Positions 1-8,986 of a stretch of 64,000 nt of DNA are shown here, one piece after another. The DNA is taken from positions 1,512,435 to 1,576,434 of the forward strand of contig NZ_LGHP01000001.1 of the NCBI RefSeq assembly GCF_001280845.1. The letters run 5' to 3'. A program made the position numbers and the translations under genes. Position 1 is the first letter of the stretch. Every line of letters begins with the position of its first letter. This stretch comes from Bacillus sp. FJAT-28004 (GTDB lineage Bacteria; Bacillota; Bacilli; Paenibacillales; Paenibacillaceae). The notes under the pieces are model-generated. The model was given only the letters and a program-made list of their open reading frames with translations. It did no database searches and was not told the origin of the DNA.

Positions 1-1
1 T

Positions 2-811
2 GCGTTTGTGTCACCATGGATCGTTGGATTTTTCGTTTTCACATTATATCCGATGCTTTATTCTTTGTTCCTCAGCTTCCATCAAGTAAAAATAACGCCT
101 GTCGGAGTGAAGACGAAGTATATTGGGTTTGATAATTTTAATTACGCATTTTTCTCCGACCCGGTATTTGTAGAGAAGATATTGAATTATCTTATGGAAA
201 TGATGCTTAATGTACCGATCATTATCGTTTTTTCATTAATCATCGCACTTCTTATTAATCAGAAGATCAAATTTCGCGGGATGTTTCGGACGATATTTTT
301 CCTACCTGTTATTATAACGAGCGGACCGGTCATTAACGAGCTGCTTAGCCAAGGTGCGTCCTCTATTCCGAATATTGAACAATATGGCATGTTTACGATG
401 ATTGAGAACAGCTTGAGTCCGATTATTGCTGAGCCCATTCTGTATTTGTTTAAGCAAATCATTATGGTTCTATGGTTCTCCGGCGTTCAGATTCTAATTT
501 TCTTGGCAGGGCTGCAAAAGGTAGACCGGTCCATGTATGAGGCAGCTCGCATCGATGGGGCGTCAGCATGGGAGTCATTCTGGAAGGTGACACTGCCTGT
601 ACTCATGCCACTCGTTATCGTAAATGTGATCTATACGATCGTTTACGTATCGACGTTCGCGCTTAATGAAATTATCATCCTCATTAAAAATAATATGTTC
701 AGCACCATTACCGGATTCGGTTACGCTACCGCGATAGCATGGGTATATTTCATTATTATCATGATTGTGCTAGCGATTTGGACTGGACTTCTCAGAATGA
801 AGAAACGATAA
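2..811 (+). CDS. ABC sugar transporter permease, MalF/UgpA type (5' truncated by window edge)
   Basis: Inner-membrane permease of a CUT1 carbohydrate importer. The frame is open to the first base of the window and the visible protein begins AFVSPWIVGFFVFTLYP, which is normally preceded by an N-terminal segment in this family, so the true start lies upstream. About 269 residues are visible with several hydrophobic helices. The EAA loop that docks the ATPase is seen as YEAARIDGASAWESFWKV near residue 180. The partner permease follows 13 bp downstream, then GH16 and GH2 glycosidases, so a glycan-derived oligosaccharide is the likely substrate (inference). The solute-binding protein is presumably upstream of the window. 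Confidence 0.93.
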   Translation, partial: AFVSPWIVGFFVFTLYPMLYSLFLSFHQVKITPVGVKTKYIGFDNFNYAFFSDPVFVEKILNYLMEMMLNVPIIIVFSLIIALLINQKIKFRGMFRTIFFLPVIITSGPVINELLSQGASSIPNIEQYGMFTMIENSLSPIIAEPILYLFKQIIMVLWFSGVQILIFLAGLQKVDRSMYEAARIDGASAWESFWKVTLPVLMPLVIVNVIYTIVYVSTFALNEIIILIKNNMFSTITGFGYATAIAWVYFIIIMIVLAIWTGLLRMKKR

Positions 812-824
812 GGAGGAGAGCTGC

Positions 825-1760
825 ATGAGGAAAAAACAGACGTTAGTTGCTGCGAACAAAGTCCGGAAGCTGTTGTTCGGAATGGGAGAAAACGACGGAT
901 TTGTGTTCAAGGCTGTAGTATATCTCCTTCTGATCGCGATCGGCTTTGTCTATTTGTACCCGATGTTATTCATGCTCGTAAACAGCTTCATGAGTTTGGA
1001 TGATTTGGTTAACTCCATGATCAAATGGATTCCTTCGACACTGTACATCGAAAACTATTCGAAGGCACTAACCGTGCTGGATTATCAAAAAACGTTATTG
1101 CAAACGATTATGGTTGCAGGTCTTCCAGCATTATTGCAAACAATATCGGCCGGCATTATAGGCTATGGTTTTGCTAGGTTCGAGTTTCCATTCAAGAAAA
1201 TATTGTTCGTATTGATGCTGGTAACCTTTGTTATCCCGCCGCAAATTACGATGATGCCGACGTATCTTTTATTTAAACAATATGGGCTGCTCGGCTCATT
1301 GGAGACGTTTATTTATCCGGCTATTCTGGGGCAAGGTTTAAAGAGCGCGTTGTTTATTCTTATCTTTTATCAGTTTTTTAGAAGCATACCGGATGTACTG
1401 GAGGAGGCTGCTGAAATAGATGGCGCGGGAAGCTTAAAAATATTTTACCGCGTTGCTGTTCCAATGGCGTTGCCTGCCATTATTATCGTATTTTTGTTCT
1501 CGTTCGTATGGTACTGGAATGAAACGTATTTAGCGGGTCTTTATTTTGGGAACGATCTGACAATATTACCGCTGGAGCTGCAACAATTCACCGACAGCTA
1601 CAATAAGGTGTACCCGCCGGGAACTCCTGGAAGCCAGTTGAATGAAGCGATTAAGCTGGCAGGAACGCTCCTGACGATCGCACCGCTGCTCATCATCTAC
1701 TTTGTGCTTCAGCGCTGGTTTGTGGAAGGCGTTGACCGGGCTGGTATTACCGGGGAGTAA
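825..1760 (+). CDS. ABC sugar transporter permease, MalG/UgpE type
   Basis: Second membrane subunit of the CUT1 importer, 311 residues. An AGGAGGAG ribosome site precedes the ATG. The first transmembrane helix is near residues 28-50 (VYLLLIAIGFVYLYPMLFM) and the EAA loop is EEAAEIDGAGSLKIFYRV near residue 195. It probably forms a heterodimer with the product of the preceding gene and uses a shared ATPase encoded elsewhere, because none is in this operon. The C-terminus (LQRWFVEGVDRAGITG) is typical of MalG-like subunits, which often end with a G-x-x-K/T-G type tail. Translation is probably coupled to the upstream gene. Confidence 0.95.
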   Translation: MRKKQTLVAANKVRKLLFGMGENDGFVFKAVVYLLLIAIGFVYLYPMLFMLVNSFMSLDDLVNSMIKWIPSTLYIENYSKALTVLDYQKTLLQTIMVAGLPALLQTISAGIIGYGFARFEFPFKKILFVLMLVTFVIPPQITMMPTYLLFKQYGLLGSLETFIYPAILGQGLKSALFILIFYQFFRSIPDVLEEAAEIDGAGSLKIFYRVAVPMALPAIIIVFLFSFVWYWNETYLAGLYFGNDLTILPLELQQFTDSYNKVYPPGTPGSQLNEAIKLAGTLLTIAPLLIIYFVLQRWFVEGVDRAGITGE

Positions 1761-1774
1761 GAGGAGGAGCTCGA

Positions 1775-2647
1775 ATGAAGAGACTCTGCAAGATAATGTG
1801 TACGGTTATGGCAATTATATTATTCATAATGGGGTGCAGCATGGAAAATAAAAAAGAAGCTCCACAGCAAAAAAATGGCTGGAAGCTCGTGTGGAACGAT
1901 GAGTTTAATGGCAAAGAAATCGATCTGTCCAAGTGGAAGCATGTAACCGGAGGATCAGGCTTTGGGAATAATGAGGATCAATTTTATACGGAGGATGCTG
2001 CCAACTCCTATATTGAGGATGGCAAGTTAGTCATCAAAGCGTTGAAGCAAGAGCATGACGGCAAACCGTATACATCAGCGAAATTAATTACGGAGGGCCA
2101 TGCGGATTGGACCTATGGCCGGTTTGAATTCCGAGCAAAGATGCCGCTTGGAAAAGGAATGTGGCCGGCAATCTGGATGATGCCGACTGACATGCAGAAA
2201 TACGGCGGATGGCCGAGCAGCGGCGAGATTGACATTATGGAGTATCTTGGACACGAGCCTGATCAGGTGCATGGCACCTTGCATATGGGTAATCCCCACA
2301 TTTATAGAGGCGGAAAAGTAAGTTTGGAAGAAGGATCTTTCGCAGAAGCGTTCCATGATTTTGCTCTGGAATGGACGCCAAACGGGATGAAATGGTATGT
2401 CGACGACAAGGAGTTTTATCAGACGACGACATGGTTTACTCGAAAGGATGAGGCTGCGGATAACGAGCCATTCCCCGCGCCTTTCGACCGTGCTTTTTTC
2501 TTGCAGCTGAACTTGGCAGTTGGCGGCAACTGGCCGGGGTATCCGGATGAAACGACTGTTTTCCCGCAAACGTTTGAGCTTGAGTACGTTCGAGTGTATC
2601 AGCCGGAAGACGGAAATTATGAGTTGAAAAACGATAATGCGAAATAG
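1775..2647 (+). CDS. Glycoside hydrolase family 16 lipoprotein (endo-beta-glucanase/laminarinase-like)
   Basis: Secreted, membrane-anchored endo-glycanase, 290 residues. A lipoprotein signal ends at Cys21 (lipobox IMGC). The GH16 jelly-roll domain starts near residue 32 with WKLVWNDEFNG and carries the catalytic motif GEIDIMEYLG, with Glu151 as nucleophile, Asp153 and Glu156 as acid/base. The E-x-D-x-x-E spacing is that of beta-bulge GH16 enzymes (laminarinases, agarases, carrageenases), not lichenases. It sits 14 bp after the permease gene and before a GH2 gene, so it probably cuts a beta-glucan or galactan at the cell surface to feed the importer. Exact substrate cannot be read from sequence. 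Confidence 0.93.
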   Translation: MKRLCKIMCTVMAIILFIMGCSMENKKEAPQQKNGWKLVWNDEFNGKEIDLSKWKHVTGGSGFGNNEDQFYTEDAANSYIEDGKLVIKALKQEHDGKPYTSAKLITEGHADWTYGRFEFRAKMPLGKGMWPAIWMMPTDMQKYGGWPSSGEIDIMEYLGHEPDQVHGTLHMGNPHIYRGGKVSLEEGSFAEAFHDFALEWTPNGMKWYVDDKEFYQTTTWFTRKDEAADNEPFPAPFDRAFFLQLNLAVGGNWPGYPDETTVFPQTFELEYVRVYQPEDGNYELKNDNAK

Positions 2648-2678
2648 CAATTATATAGGTTAATTGGAGGAATTACCG

Positions 2679-4694
2679 ATGGAACTTCGTTTGGTACAGC
2701 AGGTAAAGATGAACATGATTCAAACGACGATGGAACTGCGTCATGTAAACGGAGTGTCAGTCCCGTTTCAAAATGGCATTCCTGTCCCGTCATTTGATGC
2801 GCAGCAGCGTTTTAAGTTTGACTTGAAGGGTGTATGGAAAAAGGAAAGGTTTGCTGCGGACCATGATTTCTCGTTGTCGGAGCGTAATGAACGATGGTTC
2901 GAGCACGCCCTTCTTGAATCTGGCGGCCGTACCGATGTCGATTTTGATGATTCTGCATGGGCTGAACGTCAGCTGCCTTTCCCAGAAAATGAGATTCGCG
3001 GGAAAGAAGAAGCAAACTCTAGCGAAACGTATCAGGATGGTGTATGGTATCGTCGATCGTTTTTGCTCGGATCAGAATGGGTAGATAAATCGGTTACTCT
3101 GCATGCGCTTGCGATTAGCTATGTGGCTGATGTTTGGGTCAATGGGCAGTGGGTGGGCTATCACGAGGGAGGATTCACGCCTTTCGCGCTCGATCTGACT
3201 CCCTATGTCAAGATTGGTGAGCCGAACACGATTGCGCTACGAATTGATAATCCGCCTTGGGGAAGCCGAGCGGATATGATACCGGCGGCACCAGGAACAG
3301 ACTTCTTTAACTATACCGGTGTGATACATGACTTATATATTAGCGGAGCTACGAAATGCCATATACCGAGAGTAAACATCGTACCGCTCGACATTGAAGG
3401 ACGTGTGAAGTTTAGCGTAGTTCTGGAAAACCGCGGGGCTGATGCTGTAGAGGTCAGCGTTAGCGGGCAAATTTTTGATGCGGATCATGGAGCAGACGCA
3501 TTCTTGAACTCTCCTCTCGCGGCCGATATTAAGGGCAAACAAACGATATGGACGGGCGATTTAAATTGGACGGAAGCACTGGCTCCTTTTGAGACGAAGG
3601 TGATGGAAACGATTGTCCAAATTCAAGAGCCTCGCTTATGGGCGTTTTGGCAGCCAGAGCTGTACGTAGCGGAATTTGCAGTTGTTTATGGGGACCGTAC
3701 AGCCCAGTTGGATCGTTACGCTTCGCAATTCGGTATACGTACAGTGACGACGGAAGGGACTAAGCTGCTGTTGAATGGGCGCCCAGCGTTTCTAGCTGGT
3801 GTCGCACGCCATGAAGAATGGCCAGATACGGGGCGATCAGCAACTTGGAATCGAATTCGTGATGATTTGGTTCAAATGAGGAAGGCGATGCATGTCAATT
3901 TCGTTAGAACGGCACATTATCCGAATCATGTATATACGACCTTATTGACGGATCGGCTCGGACTTGCAACCGTGAGTGAAATTCCATTGTGGCAATTTAC
4001 TCGTGAGCATTTTGAGGCACAAGAGCAGAAGCGGCTTGCCGATCAGATGTGGAGAGAAATGATATTTTCCCAATACAATTCACCATCCGTTCTGATGTGG
4101 AGCACGCAAAATGAATCCATCGAGGTGGAGCTGCGAACGGTATATAACAAACGTCTTGTGAAGGACTTGAAGGAAAATTATGCGGATGGTCGTCTCACCA
4201 CGCAGAGTGCGGCAGCAGATCAGCCGGGTGCGCATGACGCTTCAATGGAGCCGCTTGATGTGGCGGGCTGGACGATGTACTTCGGCATATTCCACGGCAG
4301 TACGTATTATGACGGTACGCGGGATTTTCTGCAGAAGGCGCATGAGCTTTGGCCGGACAAGCCGATATGGAATACCGAGTTCGGACATTGGTCCTCCGAT
4401 CAGGATGCGATGGCGGCAGAGCAGTTAAAAACCTATAAGGAAACGCTGCAGGCATTAATGGAGCGTGCGGTCATATCTGACGACGGTGAGGCTGAGCTGA
4501 AAAGTGATGGTTTTCTGGTCGGAATCGATTTCTGGATTATGTATGACTGGTACGTGAACCATAACAATTGGATCGATACGTTCGGTATTTATCATATGGA
4601 TAGAAAGACAATGAAGCCAGTTGGCGAAGCGCTGAGACAGGACTATGCTCGCTTCACTGCATTCGAAGGCGGATTTATGAAGCAGCAAGAATAA
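2679..4694 (+). CDS. Glycoside hydrolase family 2 enzyme (beta-galactosidase/beta-glucuronidase-like)
   Basis: Probably cytoplasmic exo-glycosidase, 671 residues, no signal peptide. Start chosen at the ATG at 2679 because TTGGAGG at 2664-2670 is its ribosome site; an in-frame TTG at 2664 lies inside that site. Domain order is GH2 sugar-binding jelly roll (about 35-205, with VWYRRSF and WVNGQWVGYHEGGFTPF), immunoglobulin-like domain (about 210-345), and TIM barrel (about 355-660). Catalytic acid/base is Glu479 in TQNES and nucleophile is Glu567 in WNTEFGH. It is shorter than LacZ (about 1,020 residues) and nearer to beta-glucuronidase-type GH2. It would complete hydrolysis of oligosaccharides imported by the upstream permeases. 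Confidence 0.93.
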   Translation: MELRLVQQVKMNMIQTTMELRHVNGVSVPFQNGIPVPSFDAQQRFKFDLKGVWKKERFAADHDFSLSERNERWFEHALLESGGRTDVDFDDSAWAERQLPFPENEIRGKEEANSSETYQDGVWYRRSFLLGSEWVDKSVTLHALAISYVADVWVNGQWVGYHEGGFTPFALDLTPYVKIGEPNTIALRIDNPPWGSRADMIPAAPGTDFFNYTGVIHDLYISGATKCHIPRVNIVPLDIEGRVKFSVVLENRGADAVEVSVSGQIFDADHGADAFLNSPLAADIKGKQTIWTGDLNWTEALAPFETKVMETIVQIQEPRLWAFWQPELYVAEFAVVYGDRTAQLDRYASQFGIRTVTTEGTKLLLNGRPAFLAGVARHEEWPDTGRSATWNRIRDDLVQMRKAMHVNFVRTAHYPNHVYTTLLTDRLGLATVSEIPLWQFTREHFEAQEQKRLADQMWREMIFSQYNSPSVLMWSTQNESIEVELRTVYNKRLVKDLKENYADGRLTTQSAAADQPGAHDASMEPLDVAGWTMYFGIFHGSTYYDGTRDFLQKAHELWPDKPIWNTEFGHWSSDQDAMAAEQLKTYKETLQALMERAVISDDGEAELKSDGFLVGIDFWIMYDWYVNHNNWIDTFGIYHMDRKTMKPVGEALRQDYARFTAFEGGFMKQQE

Positions 4695-4729
4695 AGCCGT
4701 CGCTGCTAGTCGTAAGCGAATATAATGTC

Positions 4730-4771
4730 AAAACGAGCCTTAGAAGCTATTCTAAAGGCTCGTTTTGTTTT
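4730..4771 (+). terminator. Rho-independent terminator of the permease-GH16-GH2 operon
   Basis: Inverted repeat AAACGAGCCTTAGA / TCTAAAGGCTCGTTT with one bulged base and a short loop, followed by TTTTGTTTTG, 36 bp after the GH2 stop. Confidence 0.85.
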
Positions 4772-4885
4772 GCTTGTTGATCTATCCGTATGTCATAGTA
4801 TTAAAGAGAGACATGAATCCTTTTGAGGGCAGAAAAGTACCTAAGCAAGAGACAGATCGATTTATTTTGACTATGGAGGCATTCG

Positions 4886-5656
4886 ATGAATAAAGAACAA
4901 CTTATAGCATTGTTTAATAGGGAGCAACGGATAGATACTATAATCGCAGGTTATCGACGCGAAGAAGCGGGACAGGTCATCAGGCAAGTTTCGATTACAG
5001 GCGGTGAAGGTTTTGTCATTTACTCAGCGTTATCAGCTGAAACGGTTCAGGAAGCGATTAGAGAACAACTATCATATTTTGAGCAGCTAGATCAGCGATT
5101 TGAATGGAAGCTATACGACTATGACCAGCCGGCAAATCTAAAGGATAAACTTCTTGAACATGGCTTTACCATTGGGGAGCCTGAGGGATTAATGGTTATG
5201 CAGCTAACAGAAGGAGATTTTATGTTATCCTGTGAAATTCCTGCCCATATCATACGAATTACAGATGAAGCAGGAATAAATGACATCGTCTTACTGGAAG
5301 AAGACATATGGGGTGAATCACATCGCGAGCTGGGTGAGGAGTTAATACGAAATTTAGAAAATGATCCGGACAGTCTATTTATATATGCTGCTTATGTAGA
5401 TGGAATAGCGGTCAGTGCGGCTTGGATGTATTTGCACAAAGGCACTTCTTTTGGGAGCTTATGGGGCGGTTCTACCTTATCTCAATACAGAAATAAAGGG
5501 TTGTATACTTCCTTATTAGCAGTAAGAGCGCAAGCGGCGTGGGAGAATGGATTCCGATTGCTAACGGTAGATGCTAGTCCAATGAGCCTTCCTATTCTTA
5601 GGAAAAGAGGATTTGACCTTCTTGCTTATTCTTATCCATGTGTATCACCCAAGTGA
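4886..5656 (+). CDS. GNAT family N-acetyltransferase
   Basis: Predicted acetyl-CoA-dependent acyltransferase, 256 residues, substrate unknown. The ribosome site is TATGGAGG upstream of the ATG. The C-terminal half carries the GNAT core: a strand ending in LWGGSTLSQYRNKGLYTSLL (about residues 192-211), which holds the R-N-K-G-L-Y acetyl-CoA pyrophosphate loop, then LLAVRAQAAWENGFRLLTVDASP and the PILRKRGF motif near the end. The N-terminal 110 residues are a degenerate, GNAT-like or family-specific part. The stop is 22 bp before the next gene, so the two may be co-transcribed. Confidence 0.85.
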   Translation: MNKEQLIALFNREQRIDTIIAGYRREEAGQVIRQVSITGGEGFVIYSALSAETVQEAIREQLSYFEQLDQRFEWKLYDYDQPANLKDKLLEHGFTIGEPEGLMVMQLTEGDFMLSCEIPAHIIRITDEAGINDIVLLEEDIWGESHRELGEELIRNLENDPDSLFIYAAYVDGIAVSAAWMYLHKGTSFGSLWGGSTLSQYRNKGLYTSLLAVRAQAAWENGFRLLTVDASPMSLPILRKRGFDLLAYSYPCVSPK

Positions 5657-5678
5657 AAAAGAGAGGAAGGGATATCTT

Positions 5679-6722
5679 ATGATTAAAATGTTAGAAATAC
5701 GCAGGGCAGTCGATGAGCTATCCACAGATGATGTGAGGCAGGCTCTAAAGCTAGTTATGCTTCAAATTGATATAGCTGATCAGAGTTTAGAGGCTAGAGA
5801 GGATCTCTTTAATAACTTGAAAGAGCTTTACGATTCACTGCTGAATACCCAAAACAATAATAAAAGAGAGCTGGATTCCGCTGTTACGAAGATTCATATT
5901 GTGTTTGGAGACTCTGTTGCAGGTAGTTTGAAATTGGCTATAAAGCAGCTGGGGTTAGCGGATTCCAATAAGGTCATTACTCTTAATGAAAGCTTCTCAA
6001 TAGGCCCAATATGGCAGCTACATACGGAAGAGGGATGGCTTAAAAGGAAGGAGTGGTTTAGAAATAATATTAATGTGGGTTATGACGAATCATATTTTGA
6101 TATGGAAGAGGAAGCCTCCTCTCATCAAAGCTTATTAGCACAAATGCCGGAGCAAGCCTCGATTGTCATCTGGTGTGGCAACAATGCTCATGAGCAGGTT
6201 GGTTTGCGCTATGCACTTTATTTGCTTAGAAATCATTTAAATAGTATTTACGTGTTTAATGCAGAAGAGACCTGCAGCAGAAGGTACAATACATCAGATA
6301 CATTTATTACCTATTTGCAATTAGGAGAGGTTCCGGTAGAAAAGCTGAAGGCTGTTATTGGTGAAGCCGAGGAAAATGGGCATACAGCTGGCGACATAAG
6401 GCAGCAGCTGGAGAAAGAATGGTTATCGCTTGCAGAGCATGATGAGGTGCTGCGCATTTGGAAGGAGAATAAAATTGTCCATGCAGCTGAGGATTATTTG
6501 GATGCTTATTTATTTGAAACGGTAGAGAAGCTGCTTCAGCATAAACCCAAAGATGAATTTATAAAGGCAGCCAGAGTAGTTGGACAAGCAATGGGCTATT
6601 ACGAGCAATGTATTGGAGACAGCTATTTCGAATATAGACTGCGCATCCTTGTCTACACGGGCAAATTAGAGATCAAGGGAGTGCCTCGTGCGATGAGGTT
6701 CTATAGTGTAAGGCTGAAATAG
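5679..6722 (+). CDS. DUF1835 domain-containing protein
   Basis: Cytoplasmic protein of unknown function, 347 residues. The start is the ATG at 5679, preceded by GAGAGGAAGG. Residues about 68-200 match the DUF1835 pattern (IHIVFGDSVAGSLK, then ESFSIGPIWQLHTEEG, and WCGNNAHEQVGLRYAL). The C-terminal part (about 230-345) resembles the DUF3658-type partner domain often fused to DUF1835. No transmembrane segment or signal is visible. No reaction has been assigned to this family to my knowledge. The neighbour is a GNAT gene on the same strand 22 bp upstream. Confidence 0.8.
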   Translation: MIKMLEIRRAVDELSTDDVRQALKLVMLQIDIADQSLEAREDLFNNLKELYDSLLNTQNNNKRELDSAVTKIHIVFGDSVAGSLKLAIKQLGLADSNKVITLNESFSIGPIWQLHTEEGWLKRKEWFRNNINVGYDESYFDMEEEASSHQSLLAQMPEQASIVIWCGNNAHEQVGLRYALYLLRNHLNSIYVFNAEETCSRRYNTSDTFITYLQLGEVPVEKLKAVIGEAEENGHTAGDIRQQLEKEWLSLAEHDEVLRIWKENKIVHAAEDYLDAYLFETVEKLLQHKPKDEFIKAARVVGQAMGYYEQCIGDSYFEYRLRILVYTGKLEIKGVPRAMRFYSVRLK

Positions 6723-6763
6723 GCTTGCATGCTGACCATCAGATCATAAGTCATGCATTTATT

Positions 6764-7657
6764 TTACAGATGAGATGTTGTTGATTGACGATAGAGGCTT
6801 GGCGTTTGCCCTGTAAATCGTTTGAAAAAAATACTAAACGTATGAATGGATGAGAATTGCAGTTCTTCGGCGATTTGAGAGATTGTTTTCGAAGTATTTC
6901 GAAGCTCGGATTTCGCTTTATCCAAACACAAGTGACGCACATACTCTCCGAGCGGAATGCCGACGGAATTTTTGAATTCTCTAGCAAGATGTGAGCGGCT
7001 AATGTGAATAGACTTCGCAAGCTGTTCTGGATCATAGTCATAGCGAACTTCACGATGCAGCTGATTCATTACTTCGATAATCGCGTTGTTAAGCGGACGT
7101 GGAGGGGCTTCTGCTAATAACGTCGGATCAAGAAAATTTCGCAGTGTTGTTACCAGCAGCTGTTGAAACAACCCTTCGACCATGGGCAAGCTTAAATAAG
7201 CTTTATTTTTAATTTCCGTTATCATATGCTCAAATATTGCTTTCACTCTGCTATCTTGATCCATTGCGATTCGTTGAAGCCCGATACGATAAAATTCAGG
7301 ATACAGATGATGAAGCCTCTCCAGCCTGAACCCGATGTAATACAGCTTGAATGGCATTTGTTTTCCTGCTAAACCAAAGTGGATTTCTTCGGGTTTTGTA
7401 AGCAGGAGCTGGCCTTTCTGGACTTCGTAAAGTGTTTTATCGATTTTGTATTGACTGTGTCCTTCATCCACGTAGCACAATTCAAAATGATCATGATAAT
7501 GGATCGACGTACTCCAGTTTTCATAATAGTTAACGCCGAGATAATAAATATGGCTCGCTTCCGAATCGAAGGGCAGTTCGATACGAAACTCCTCATCGTT
7601 ATCTATAACAAGATGCTGTTTGGGTACCTCATTCTTTAATGATTGATTTTCCTTCAT
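6764..7657 (-). CDS. AraC family transcriptional regulator
   Basis: DNA-binding regulator, 297 residues from the ATG at 7657, which has AGAGG six bases upstream; an ATG at 7675 is possible but lacks a good ribosome site. The N-terminal cupin-like sensing domain (about 30-120) contains HYHDHFELCYVDEGHSQYKI and LTKPEEIHFG. The C-terminal AraC double helix-turn-helix (about 195-292) contains SIHISRSHLAREFKNSVG and ends FSIFFKRFTGQTPSLYRQ. It is transcribed divergently from the PhyH-family gene at 7838 across about 180 bp and is the obvious candidate regulator of it. The ligand is probably a sugar or related small molecule (family knowledge). Confidence 0.92.
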   Translation of the reverse strand: MKENQSLKNEVPKQHLVIDNDEEFRIELPFDSEASHIYYLGVNYYENWSTSIHYHDHFELCYVDEGHSQYKIDKTLYEVQKGQLLLTKPEEIHFGLAGKQMPFKLYYIGFRLERLHHLYPEFYRIGLQRIAMDQDSRVKAIFEHMITEIKNKAYLSLPMVEGLFQQLLVTTLRNFLDPTLLAEAPPRPLNNAIIEVMNQLHREVRYDYDPEQLAKSIHISRSHLAREFKNSVGIPLGEYVRHLCLDKAKSELRNTSKTISQIAEELQFSSIHTFSIFFKRFTGQTPSLYRQSTTSHL

Positions 7658-7837
7658 TCGCTTACCTCTTCTCATCTTTAATACGATTACTTTCGATTAT
7701 ACCTTTCTAATTATAAATCTCAACAGGCAAAGATGATCAAAATATTTAAATCTATGCACGAAAATGAAAAATACATCGTATTTTAACGGGTCTATAATGA
7801 TCATATGTTTAAAATATAAATGTAAGAGGTGCTCAAT

Positions 7838-8695
7838 ATGTCTATTAATGGTCTACCGCAAGAACACTGTCTCCCAACACAAGAAGATGTTACATTTTTT
7901 TCTGAAAATGGTTATTGGATTTCTCCTATTATCTTCTCTGAAGATGAGCTATCGCAAATAATCGCCCATCAGGATCGTCTATACCAAGGTGAATATGAAA
8001 CAGGTAAAGAACCAGTATGCAATTGGTTGGAAGGACAAGATAATCCGCGGTCTCTGCGAAAAACGGATAATTCCCATTGGTCAGATCTGACGCTGCGTAA
8101 AGTGGCCGTAAACGCTACGATCGGAGGCATTGCCGCAACTCTAATGGAGACGGATACAATTAAGTTGTTTCATGATCAGCTGTTGTATAAACCGGGAAGA
8201 GGTACAGGCAAGGAAACGGCAAATGTGGGTTGGCATCAAGATTACGCCTACTGGCAATGCTGCGCAGGACCAACGCTAATTACGGCTTGGGTTGCCTTTA
8301 CGGATGTGGATCTATCGAATGGCTGTATGCAGATGGTGCCGCGCAGTCACCAATGGGGCTTGTTGAATGTGAATGATTTCTTCGAGCAGAATTTAGAAAA
8401 ACAGCAGCAAGCAATGGACATCCCGGAAAACGAAAAGTTTTCAACCGTACCTGTTATTATGAAAGCCGGACAAGTAAGCTTCCACCACGCACTGACCATT
8501 CATGGAAGCGGGCCAAATACGTCAGATCAAGCACGCCGCTCTATGGCGGTTCACCTTATGACTGGCGATACTCGATATAAATATGATGCAAAGGGCAATA
8601 ATCATTTTAATGCACAGATGATGAACGGCAAAGAGGGAGAGAAATACGAGGGTGAAGCTTGGCCAGTTCTGTATACTGCAAAAAGCGAATTGTAA
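7838..8695 (+). CDS. Phytanoyl-CoA dioxygenase (PhyH) family protein
   Basis: Predicted Fe(II)/2-oxoglutarate-dependent oxygenase, 285 residues. The start is the ATG at 7838 with AAGAGGT upstream; a GTG at 7829 overlaps that site. The iron triad is visible: His133 and Asp135 in GWHQDYAYW and the distal His222 in TIHGSGPN, followed by ARRSMAVH, whose arginine would hold 2-oxoglutarate. The substrate is unknown; bacterial members hydroxylate diverse small molecules and rarely phytanoyl-CoA. It is one of three PhyH genes in this window, all next to AraC genes. It stands alone between a divergent regulator and its own terminator. Confidence 0.9.
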   Translation: MSINGLPQEHCLPTQEDVTFFSENGYWISPIIFSEDELSQIIAHQDRLYQGEYETGKEPVCNWLEGQDNPRSLRKTDNSHWSDLTLRKVAVNATIGGIAATLMETDTIKLFHDQLLYKPGRGTGKETANVGWHQDYAYWQCCAGPTLITAWVAFTDVDLSNGCMQMVPRSHQWGLLNVNDFFEQNLEKQQQAMDIPENEKFSTVPVIMKAGQVSFHHALTIHGSGPNTSDQARRSMAVHLMTGDTRYKYDAKGNNHFNAQMMNGKEGEKYEGEAWPVLYTAKSEL

Positions 8696-8826
8696 CGTAT
8701 TGGTGAAGAGGGCTGACAAGGTTGTTTGCACAGGTGAGGGAGGAGCTTATTAACAGATGCCTGCCTATACTTTTAGAGTAGAGTAAGTATATAATCAATA
8801 CTATAAACTTCGTTATTGAGATGATC

Positions 8827-8860
8827 AAAATACGCCATTTTTGGCGTATTTTTATTTTTT
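8827..8860 (+). terminator. Rho-independent terminator after PhyH gene
   Basis: AAAATACGCC, loop ATTTTT, GGCGTATTTT, then a T-rich tract (TTATTTTTT). It lies about 130 bp after the stop of the PhyH gene. Confidence 0.8.
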
Positions 8861-8902
8861 ACGAAAGCTTAGCGGTATATAAATTTAAGTTTTGGTTGGC
8901 GT

Positions 8903-8930
8903 TTGACATTAGGTAGTAAAGTGATTTAAT
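8903..8930 (+). promoter_or_regulatory. Possible sigma-A promoter for the UbiD-family gene
   Basis: TTGACA at 8903-8908, 16-bp spacer, TTTAAT at 8925-8930, about 57 bp before the ATG at 8987. The -35 is consensus, the -10 weak. Confidence 0.45.
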
Positions 8931-8986
8931 TATAATAAAAGCGTGAGTTTTGTGCACCCTATCAGGCTGAGATTGGAGAAATTCAA

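Noticed and set aside
2084..2650. Long antisense frame across the GH16 gene
   Set aside because: It mirrors a gene with clear catalytic motifs, has no ribosome site and no recognisable product.
8941..8986. TPP-riboswitch-like CTGAGA sequence before the UbiD-family gene
   Set aside because: Only the GGCTGAGA string is seen; the leader is too short and the second TPP motif is absent.
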